39,070 bases of DNA from Amoebophrya sp. AT5.2 (taxonomy: Eukaryota > Sar > Dinophyceae > Syndiniales > Amoebophryaceae), in NCBI GenBank assembly GCA_005223375.1, contig RXOD01003895.1, forward strand, positions 1 to 39,070. The letters are read 5' to 3'. Positions 1 through 7,913 of the stretch are shown here, one piece after another (position 1 is the first letter of the stretch; every line of letters begins with the position of its first letter). The notes beneath the pieces were generated by a model, which worked only from the letters and a program-made list of their open reading frames with translations, made no database searches and was not told the origin of the DNA. A program made the translations under genes and the position numbers.

Positions 1-87
1 CCCTGATTCCTGCTCCCAGTTGCCGACGTCACAGTACCACACCTAGTATAAATACAGATTATACTAAAAGGCAAAACTAATCTCTAC

Positions 88-1343
88 CTGTCCACCCGCA
101 TGTGCTTCTTTGTCGGTTGCAGATACTGCCCCAGCGTGACGGCCCGGCACCCGGCGCTCCTCAGATCCCGCATGGTTTGCTCGATTTCGGCGTCCGTCTC
201 GCCCAGTCCGACGATGATGGAGCTTTTCGTGATAATTGGGTTCTTTCCGTCGCGTAGTCTCTTTTCGTTCTGGTTTCCCACGTGCTCCAGCACGCTCATC
301 GACTGCTTGTAGTTCGCCCTTCTATCCCGGACAATGCTGTTGAGCCGGTCCACGGTCTCGATGTTGTGTGCGAAAACGTCCATGTTTCCCTCCAGCACGA
401 TGTCGACCAGTTTCAGGTCGCCACGAAAATCTCCAAGCAACGTTTCCACCAGCACCTCGGACGTGATGCTGCGGGGTTTACGTGACGACGCCGCGCTCGA
501 CGAGCCCAGGACACTCGAGCTCAGACTCCCGCCCTCGAAGTCGATTTCATCGTCCCCGGGCAGCGCCACCGGCTTTCGCCGGATTTTCTTCACGTTCTCC
601 ACCGTTCTCTTGATGTGCACGGCCCCGAAGTCCATCAAATCGTCCCGATCCACGCACGTGATCACGACGTACTTCAGGTGTTCCCACTTCGCGATTGCGT
701 CGGCCACTTTCATCGGCTCGTCGTGCAGCTTCGTGCCTGCCTCGATCCCTTCCGGTCGCCGGCTCGTTTTCACGCTGCAGAACCGACACGCGCGCGTACA
801 GGTGTCGCCGAGGATCATCACGGTGGCAGTGCCCTCGCCCCAACACTCGTTGAGGTTTGGGCACTTCGCCTGCTCGCACACAGTCGCAAGCCCCAGGTCC
901 TTCAGCGTTGCCTTCGTCTCCTTCCAGTTTTCCTTGGCCTCGGGCGTCCGGTAGATGGACTGCATGCGAAACCAATCGGGGAGCTTGGGCCGCGGCTTAC
1001 CTCGGGTAGCCTGCGGCGGCGTGGCGGCTGCTGCACTGGTTCCATCTAGAAGAGTAGAACTCGCAGAGGATGATGGCGAGGGTTCTGCTGACGCGGGACA
1101 GGACGAGGAGCTTGAGGAAGAGGAGGGGGTAGCCACGTCGAGCCGGGGGAGGCTAGATGTGATCGGGTCGAGGTTTGCAGACTCCGAAGACGTTGCAACA
1201 GAGGCGCCGGCATCGGGGGCCGTAAACCATCGCTGCTGCTGGCGCTGAACGGGCTGAAATGATCGGCTGCCACTGGCAAACCCGCTGGCGCACGGCCGGC
1301 GATGACGCGCAGCAGCGCGAATTGATGCAATCCCAACTTGCAT
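88..1343 (-). CDS. LIAS: Lipoyl synthase, mitochondrial (3' end beyond window)
   Basis: Radical-SAM enzyme that inserts two sulfur atoms into the octanoyl chain of lipoyl-dependent proteins such as the pyruvate and 2-oxoglutarate dehydrogenase E2 subunits and glycine cleavage H protein. Seen: the auxiliary-cluster motif CEQAKCPNLNEC, then the radical-SAM cluster motif CTRACRFC, then conserved LVDIVLEGNMDVFAHNIETV-type and VGLGETDAE segments and GQYLQPTKKHM near the break. The first ATG in frame is at 1343; the Arg-rich, acid-poor start (MQVGIASIRAAARHRR, later QQQRWFTA) looks like a mitochondrial presequence, followed by a Ser-rich linker. A Ser-rich insert of about 35 residues interrupts the catalytic domain before the SEVLVETLLGDF segment. 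The exon ends at 88 in phase 2 with donor GTAGAG; the last 45 or so residues must lie left of the window. Confidence 0.93.
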
Positions 1344-1679
1344 GGCGCCGCTGTGCTCTTTGCTGGTGATGGACGTAGACCCAAAAGTATCACAACTATC
1401 GCTTTCAAGTTCAATGAATCGAAAGCAAGAAAGTTTCAAACGACTTCTGCTTGATTCCAAAATCAAGCTTCTGCGCCGGAGAAAAGGGCTCTTATCGGAC
1501 CAAAATCCTGTGCTAACGTGAAACTCAAAGTAAACTAGTCTTCAGGCTGGACACGTAACTAATGTTGGAATCAATGGGGTTCCGGTTCCGCTTTGCCCTG
1601 GAAAAAAGTAGAAGCGAGCCCTGTCTGTCTTGACGCTCCAGAATAACAACTGATAACTTCACTCGCTCTCCTCGCAGAC
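1344..1679. promoter_or_regulatory. Spacer between divergent LIAS and plus-strand ORF
   Basis: 336 bp between the LIAS start codon on the minus strand and a plus-strand ATG at 1680. If that ORF is real this is a divergent promoter. A pyrimidine-rich tract ending in AG at 1676-1677, two bases before the ATG, looks like a splice acceptor and could be a trans- or cis-splice site in a 5' UTR. I see no recognisable core promoter motif. Confidence 0.3.
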
Positions 1680-1997
1680 ATGGAACCGCTCTGTTCGTTC
1701 AACAGTGTTCAGCATCTATCAGAACAAAGGCCTTCACCAAAACAGCCGTACGGAGGTGTCTTCTCGCTCTACGGAGGCGCCGGAAATGACTCTGACCGAG
1801 GTCCTCGCTGGAACAGGAGACATATTAACTACTGTATAATACCATCGTTAGCTTTCTTCACGGAGATGTTCTACAACGATGTCGAAACATTTTCAGACGT
1901 TTGCGCGTCCGGTATGAAAAGCACGGAAGTCTCTTGCTTCAAGCACAGCCGGTGTTTCGAGTGCACGGGAACAGAGAGCAAAGTCCGTCATGAGTAG
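1680..1997 (+). CDS. Hypothetical protein, 105 aa
   Basis: I do not recognise this protein. Support is indirect: it starts with ATG in a good context, directly behind an acceptor-like pyrimidine tract, and its codons favour purine-N-pyrimidine strongly along the whole length. It contains a YGGVFSLYGGAG glycine/tyrosine stretch and a cysteine-bearing C-terminal third (six Cys in all). No signal peptide or membrane helix is evident. It would be divergent from LIAS and convergent with the FUN14 gene, whose most distal exon ends at 2219. It could also be a chance ORF in a spacer. Confidence 0.4.
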   Translation: MEPLCSFNSVQHLSEQRPSPKQPYGGVFSLYGGAGNDSDRGPRWNRRHINYCIIPSLAFFTEMFYNDVETFSDVCASGMKSTEVSCFKHSRCFECTGTESKVRHE

Positions 1998-2218
1998 CAA
2001 TTGTGTGGATACGACCGCCACCAGTTCATTTTCAAAATAATCTCGGTTGATGACGAAAAATGTCAAGCTTTATAAAGCGCAAGTAAACGATTGTATCGAC
2101 GTGAAATGATGTTGTATTTCGGTGCAAATAACTGTTCAGGGAGCTACATGAGTAAAATCAATGCGGTATTGTTTCAATCTGCTACTGCAGTCGTTCGAGG
2201 ACGTCGTTGGAATTTCCT

Positions 2219-2289
2219 TCAACCCAGCCGCATTCCGTAGAGAAACATCATCGCGAAGGATCCGCCCGCTGCTCCCTTCGCAGCTTGAC
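2219..2289 (-). other. FUN14 alternative terminal exon, distal copy
   Basis: Acceptor CAG at 2292-2290 (or AAG six bases on, same frame). The exon encodes a peptide ending GGSFAMMFLYGMRLG, then TGA at 2221-2219, again in phase 1 with donor 2687. It aligns with the proximal copy over the whole last helix: both have F-A-x-x-F-L-x-G-x-R-x-G before the stop. DNA identity is low, so this is an old duplication kept open rather than a recent copy. Confidence 0.65.
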
Positions 2290-3461
2290 CTGTTTGTGCG
2301 GATGATGACGTCGGAAGCAAGATGCGTGTCTGGGGAGAGATTCGTCAAATCTCGTCGCTCAACCGCGGCGCAGGCCCAGCAAAAAGGTTCCCGCGAACGC
2401 TCCGGTCGCTGTGTTCTTAGCTGCGGCACCTAGGTATTCAAAACAGAATGTTGGCGTCCCAAGACACAGCGAAAAAGTTGCGAGCCGTCGACCAAATTCT
2501 AAACGTACTAACAAAAAGTGCAGCTAAACGAACCAGCGCAAGAAACTTTTTTTCCACCTAGGTGCCGCAGCTAAGGCTCTCAAAGCGAAACTACAACTAC
2601 AACTACAGCGTTTGTTTATTAATATTATCCTTTTTGCGAATGTATGAGTATGAGAATGAATAGACGCGACGACAAGATATAAGTACCTTCTAATTCGTCG
2701 TTTGCGAGCACATCGAGGACCTTCTGGAGCCAGATGCCGGCGTCTTTCTCGTCCACTTTCCCATCACCATTGGTATCCAGCGCAGTCATCACGTCTTTTT
2801 CTACCTGAAAAGGGAAACGCGACGTCTACACCTGTTCATTCTGCTCGTCTGCTCGTAGTCGTAGCGCAGAAAACTTTACATCATTCAAAGGGGTTGGGGG
2901 CAAACGAAGACACAGCACGAACCTTCTTCCAGTTGATGGTGACGTAGCCGTAGGACGCGGCTACCTGGAAGAGGCAGTAGATCGATCCAACTCCCACCGC
3001 TACTGCCTTCCCGATCTTCTTGCAGGCGTAACCGGCAGCAAGCCCGGAAGCGCCACCGAAGGTGAGACCTTGTATTTTCGTTCTTGTGTTCTTCTTGTGT
3101 CATTGCGGCTGTTAGCTGATGCTACCTCGAAAAGCGGGCTAGCGCACAGATTCCGACGCCGAAAAGAGTACCTCCAGTAGCTGCAGTACGCGGCAAATTT
3201 AAATTGATACTAAATGGTATACTAAACTTTCTTACCGCCCGTGAGTGGCTTCATGGTCTCGGGTGTCACCCAATCTGGCTTCCCCACCAGCCCTTGCAGC
3301 TTGGCCATATCAAAGCCACCAAATGGACTGCCGCCTTCCTCGCAAAAAACTGGTCTTCTCCTCATGTCGGACGATGAGCTGGCTCCGTATGCGAATGACC
3401 CTGCGACAGCGGTCGCCACGCCTGCCCGCGTGGGCCGCACGAATCGCGTCAGAAACGACAT
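2219..3461 (-). CDS. FUN14-domain membrane protein with EF-hand-like loop and two alternative last exons
   Basis: FUN14 family; the animal member FUNDC1 is a mitochondrial outer-membrane mitophagy receptor. Exons: 3236-3461, possible 9-nt exon 3172-3180, 2923-3068, 2687-2804, then either 2359-2420 or 2219-2289. Phases fit throughout, giving about 183 aa (first last exon) or 186 aa (second). Seen: an Arg-rich N-terminus, then GLTFGGASGLAAGYACKKIGK and an adjacent hydrophobic segment, YGYVTINWKKVEKDV (family signature), then the loop DTNGDGKVDEKD matching the EF-hand pattern with acidic or polar residues at positions 1, 3, 5, 9 and 12, then a glycine-rich last helix ending G-x-R-x-G. The Arg-rich N-terminus would suit a mitochondrial location, but this is inference. 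The 3236-3461 exon may join directly to 3068 or through the microexon; both keep frame. Confidence 0.85.
2359..2420 (-). other. FUN14 alternative terminal exon, proximal copy
   Basis: Acceptor CAG at 2423-2421; the exon opens CTAAG and encodes AKNTATGAFAGTFLLGLRRG with the split first codon, then TGA at 2361-2359. It completes the FUN14 frame from donor 2687 in phase 1. Its acceptor and first five bases lie inside the left arm of the inverted repeat at 2416-2435. Confidence 0.72.
2416..2575. repeat. Perfect 20-bp inverted repeat, 160-bp unit, in last FUN14 intron
   Basis: cttagctgcggcacctaggt at 2416-2435 is repeated as its exact reverse complement at 2556-2575, separated by 120 bp. It occupies most of the 266-nt intron 2421-2686. 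No direct duplication is obvious outside the arms; a TA dinucleotide occurs in each arm at 2418-2419 and 2572-2573, which could be a TA target duplication if the true ends lie inside the arms. Either an introner or MITE-like insertion, or an RNA stem-loop. I found no second copy of the arm sequence in the window. Confidence 0.85.
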
Positions 3462-3965
3462 TTTTCGTGTACTGACTTTTGCAGCGGCGTGTCGTGGCCA
3501 CCGGAAAAGACAATTCTCCTTTAGATATACTCACAACTACACGCGGTCATCCATCGGCATCGCCATGTATCGTATGAGCAAAGAAATGCGAAAGATGATA
3601 GAGCAAGCAAATCAAAATGGTACCCACGTTCTAATCTATCATAGCTTCGTTGTAGCTAATTTTGTCCCGCGGCACGGTCCTTAATTTATTTGTTTTTGCG
3701 GTTTATCCTCTTACTTTACGAATCCGTGGCGCTACCTCATAGCAATCCGGAGGGGGCGTCAGCGTCTACTTCCACGATATAGTCCACAATGAACAGCAAC
3801 GCTGGTGCGCAGCTCCCCACTTTTGCATCTTTGCTTCCGTGCCCGTGTGCATCCACTTGCGTTCGGCTTCGGATGGATGTAGATCCATTCGGATTCGCGT
3901 CCACGTCGCTATAACTCGTGTTGAAGGAAAAAAGTTGTTGTCATCAATTGGTCCCCGTTTTATCT
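3462..3965. other. Spacer upstream of FUN14, with unassigned minus-strand ORF
   Basis: 504 bp. It holds the FUN14 promoter and 5' UTR. On the minus strand an open frame from about 3926 to a TGA at 3739-3737 has good codon character (peptide segments DVDANPNGSTSIRSRTQ and VDAHGHGSKDAKVG). It could be an alternative 3' exon of the membrane-protein gene to the right, but neither AG acceptor in front of it (phase 2) matches the available phase-1 donor GTACGC at 4003. Confidence 0.3.
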
Positions 3966-5127
3966 TCATGCAGCAGGTGGGTAGTTCACATCGTGGCGCG
4001 TACCTCCGAAGAGGTTGGCGCCGCCGCCAATGCCAGGCGTTGCAAGGCTACCGTAATTCAACGGCTGCGCACTCTCCGCGGCGTAGCCCGCCATTATACC
4101 TGGAGATACGGAAGATGATGAGGGAAAAACAAGAAGATGTCACTGTTGCTTTGCTAGAATCAGGAACTCGCAACTAGAAACTTCTGCACTTGCTTCCTTG
4201 TATCTGCGAAAGCGAGGCATGTAGCTGCAAAAGCAAAAGATGAAAAAGTGTGAATAATCGTATGAATGAGTACTTTCGCCAACGATGCCCTTCTTCTTCA
4301 TGTCGAGGAGTTCTGGGAAGCCTGCCCCTGCACCCCCTTGCCTGATGTCCTCGCATATCGACCAGATCACGTGAATGCAGTAGAGCTGGAAGATCTGTTG
4401 AGTTTTTGTCCGCCGCAGTGCCGAGGAAAAAAGACGAGTGCCAGCCAACATTACATCGCTTGATGAAAACAAAAAACATTTTGGTGTGGAACTGCTACTG
4501 CAACTGGCAAGAACGAGAACGACAAAATTAAACCCCGGCAAGAAACAAGTACGAATAGTGTGATGGAGAAGAGGATGACGAAGCTCCTTGTGACCCCACA
4601 GGCGAAGGCTGCGCCTTGTTGCTTTACCGCATCGGGCATCATACTGCACGCGTCGTTAATAAACAGGTAGTAAATCACGTAGGTAAAATCCATCAAGAAA
4701 CTCAAGGTGAGGTAGTAGAGGTAGAGCCGCACGTGGGTTTCTTGTCTGTAGTACACCCCATAGAGCGCCGCGAAGATGAAGGGCAGGCCAAAAAGGCAGA
4801 ATCTGTCGGGGTGGATTTATTTTTGTCGCAGGTTTGGTTTTGATGGGCATCAATTTTTGTGCGAAGAGTGGGATTCTATTTCAACTAGTCACAACGAAAG
4901 AATCAGTACGCTGCATTGAACACTTGGTGCCCGATATCGTCGCCGAAGCCCACTGTTGGCACTTTCAAGATGATGCTGGAGACTGCTGCCGCAATGTAGA
5001 AGACATTAATCAGCAGGTTGCCAACCAGAATCAGCTTCGCTCCACTCGACAACGAGCAGCCGCAGCAGAACTGCGTCATGGGCCGGCAGCTGCAGCACCA
5101 TGCCAAAACGCCGCCCTTCTTCGGCAT
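3966..5127 (-). CDS. Polytopic membrane protein, about 240 aa, unknown function
   Basis: Exons 4910-5127, 4553-4802, 4274-4394 and 3966-4099, all phase-consistent; introns begin GTACTG, GTACTT and GTACTC. The start is ATG at 5127 (MPKKGGVLAWCCSC). Seen: a Cys-rich cytosolic start (CCSC, CCGC), helix LILVGNLLINVFYIAAAVSSIIL, a helix starting CLFGLPFIFAALYGVYY, helix LYYLTLSFLMDFTYVIYYLF, helix TRSFVILFSITLFIFQLYCI, then a soluble tail DMKKKGIVGESIMAGYAAESAQPLNYGS and a Gly-rich stretch ending NYPPAA. Four membrane segments resemble tetraspan/MARVEL-like topology, but I recognise no named family. An alternative 3' exon at 4160-4224 (acceptor GCAG, stop TGA) would replace the tail with a short basic one. 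Confidence 0.65.
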
Positions 5128-5787
5128 CTTGTCGGATTCTGCTCCGAAGCGCGAACGCGAAGTTAAAAAATACGCTCCACTTTCGTGAGGGAAGAGAGGA
5201 GTGCTGCCCTTCTACCTCCCGCACATTTTTCTTCAGTAAGTGGCTGCCCTCTCCGAATCGCTACGGAGGCCTGCGATTGGCTGCCGATTTGGTGTTTAAA
5301 TTACGCGTAAAAAAGCAAATATTTTCTGCTCCCACACCCCCGCGGCTAGTCGGCACGTCTATCCTTGGAAATTTTTCGAGTCACTCTTCTTCTCCCGGTG
5401 CACGTGCAGCTGTTTATTTCGCTCTGTCGTAATTAATTTCTCACTCACTCTCACTCTTGATGCCTTCACTTTTCGTTTCCTCCACAGAGCAAGACAAGAA
5501 CACCAGTGCTTCTTGTTCTTGTTTTTTTGTAGCCGTGTAGATGTTGCACGAGTTCCGCTGACCGCACAAAAGATGTTCCAAAATCGATCTAGGGTAAAAA
5601 CTCGTCGGGGTGTTGTTCGTAGATGACAAGCGGCTACTCTACTACTGCCGCGTGGGGAAAGCGCACATCAAATTTCTGTAGGTTGTCTCCAGGAGCATTA
5701 TTCGACGCCCTAAATTCTCAACAGGGTAGTACGACGTCGTCCTGCTTCAAGTTCAAGAACATCATGCACGTTCTGTTCCACTTCTGC
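5128..5787. other. Spacer between membrane-protein gene and unknown 422-aa gene
   Basis: 660 bp, pyrimidine-rich on the plus strand around 5390-5530. I see no convincing exon, RNA gene or repeat. It should hold the 3' UTR of the gene to its right and the promoter of the gene to its left. Confidence 0.4.
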
Positions 5788-7213
5788 TCAGTAGTCTTCC
5801 TTTTCATATTCCGCGAATGCAGTTGGACTCGCTACGTTTCTTCGCAGGTATTTGCTCAGTGTGTTGAGCATGTTCTGCTCCCGCTGAAAGCGTTCCCGCG
5901 CCCAGGTGCCCGTTACCTTTGCAACCGCGGCTGCCTTTTCGATCTCCTTGTCGTAGTACGCCATTTCTGCCGGCGTTGTCCGTGCGAACTCGGTGCGGAT
6001 TCTTTGCGGCCCGTGCTTCCACGGCTGCAAAAAGCTCTTCCGCACGTTGTACCGTGGTCCGAGGATGTCCTTGGACTCCGCAAGTTGGGTGGCGGATAGA
6101 GCGTGGAGGTGGCGATGCGCCGCCTCCCCGGATTCATCGTTGAACAGCATGTTCTTCGACTGTGGAGATTGACTGACAATGAACGGCCGCGCTCCGCCCC
6201 GCATGAAGGCCGCAGTGCGGTCTTGTTGCCGAATCTCCGGCTTTTTCTGGTTCAGAAGGCGATGGGGAGTGGCAGACGTCTGCGACAAAGCGACGGCGGT
6301 GGCCGACTGGGGAACCTGAGACAAGATTTTGGAAATGGAATCTTCGTCCATGAGCTAGAATAGATTCAAACACGATCGACAACCAAGGTAAGTAGTTGCG
6401 CTCACCACTGACATATAGTACGTACCTTTGACGAACTAAAAAAAGTAGGTTTAGCAGGTAGGACATCTCTAGTGCCCTCCATCCTGCAACGAAATCGAAA
6501 AAATCTGGTACCTTGTCTCCCGGAAGCACCTTCTTCGTGTCGTCGGTTTCGAAGTAGCTCAGCGGATTAAGCGCAACCTCCCGGCCCGCCATTGTCCTCT
6601 CGGTCTGGTTGATCGGACCCCCCAGCCGGTCGCGCGCACTTCTTTTCCACTTCCGGCCACTTGCGCGATTGGACATCTGTTCCAGCACAAACTCGTGTTT
6701 GGGGAAGCCCTGTCTGTCGAAAGGCACAACGATGTTCTCGATTCCTGAGGACGTTCCTGCCGGGGGTGTCTGGGGGGTGTGCACTGGGCTGGCCGCCGCG
6801 GCTGCGGCTACGGATGTCGCAAGATGACCCCCCTGCGTAGTATTTGGGGACACCGGACTGCTCGCGGCTGCGGGGGACGGCGTGCTGGTCGTGACTGGGG
6901 TTGCCTCTTCGGCAGCCGTTTCCTTGTCGACTTCCGTCCCCTTCTTCTTCCCCCCTTCCGACCTGGCTAACACCGCCGCTCGTTGCTCACGCGCTCCCAA
7001 AAACGCCTCCACATCGCGCACGCCGCGTTTCATCTTGGAAGCTTGATCCACCTGCCCAATGAGCCAGCGCTCGGTGCGGCGCTGGTACTTTTCTCGGTAC
7101 TTCACGCAGCGATTCTCCCAGTTCTTCATCTGCTTTCCGGCGAGCATCTGGCCCTCCCGAAGCCGCATCTCCGCCCCCGTCTCCACATGTGCCTTCCCAC
7201 CTGGAGGAGACAT
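5788..7213 (-). CDS. Hypothetical protein, 422 aa, charged and partly disordered
   Basis: Two exons, 6512-7213 and 5788-6354, joined in phase 0 (donor GTACCA, acceptor CTAG, intron 157 nt). The start is ATG at 7213 and the stop TGA. The N-terminal about 85 residues are helical and highly charged (MKNWENRCVKYREKYQRRTERW, then VDQASKMKRGVRDVEAFL). Residues about 90-150 are a Thr/Ser/Ala/Pro-rich linker. The C-terminal part is again charged and helical (FLQPWKHGPQRIRTEFARTT, ARERFQREQNMLNTLSKYLRR). No signal peptide or membrane segment. I do not recognise it; the pattern would suit a cytoskeletal or axonemal component, but that is a guess. Confidence 0.7.
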
Positions 7214-7913
7214 GATGGCTCCTGCTTGATAGATTGATGTTGCTAGAGAAGTCTGCTTGAGTTTTTTATTCTATGTATTGGGTCCGCAACTCTACACTGA
7301 ATCAACTGGACTGCGGCATGATATTGGGGTAGGGGCACGCACTGGGTTCATCAGGTTCAATTCATGGACATGATAGATGAGGATGACAGAGTAGAAGTTG
7401 CAAGTCGCAGGCGACTGAAGACCTTTTGCTCTTTCACGAATGAAACGAGTGAAAACGAAACCAACGAGTAAAAAAGTCAGAACGCGGGCGTCACACACAC
7501 TGCTGATATGTACTTGTTGTACGCGAATTTTCAATTGTTGACTCACGGTCACGATAACGATTAAACCGGCAGGAAAGACGAGTGCAACGAGAGGTAGACG
7601 AAGCAGTACGACACAATCAATTTCTTTTCGCGTGAGACAAGGTGCTTCTGGTACAAGGCGAAGGCAGGCTTCACGGATGAAGAACTAGAGGCGATTGAAC
7701 GAAAGCGATGGAAAAAGTGGACGACGTGAGCATAGCACAAGAGAGCTTTCATGCTTGCCTTTAGTACGATCGAGCAGTCAGAAATTCGGAACACGACGAC
7801 GCTTACTGGTGCACCGTACTCATCGATTGCAACTTGACGTTCTTTTCGTTGTGACAAACCAGTCGCAACTGAAAATTCACAAATGATTTCTTCACATCGC
7901 GGTCGAGGTCCTT
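7214..7913. other. Spacer between unknown gene and ABC transporter, weak ORFs
   Basis: 700 bp. Two minus-strand open frames (7561-7857 and 7292-7552) have coding-like codon character and hydrophobic stretches such as LTFLLVGFVFTRFIRER, and could be exons of a small membrane protein. I could not find an ATG-to-stop model with matching phases, so I do not call a gene. Confidence 0.25.

Noticed and set aside
4160..4224. Alternative last exon of the polytopic membrane gene (acceptor GCAG, stop TGA)
   Set aside because: Splices are acceptable, but the exon at 3966-4099 has better coding character and continues the frame; kept only as an alternative in that entry.
7561..7857. Minus-strand ORF downstream of the ABC transporter as an extra transporter exon
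   Set aside because: The transporter frame ends in a proper stop after a complete NBD2, and no donor precedes that stop.
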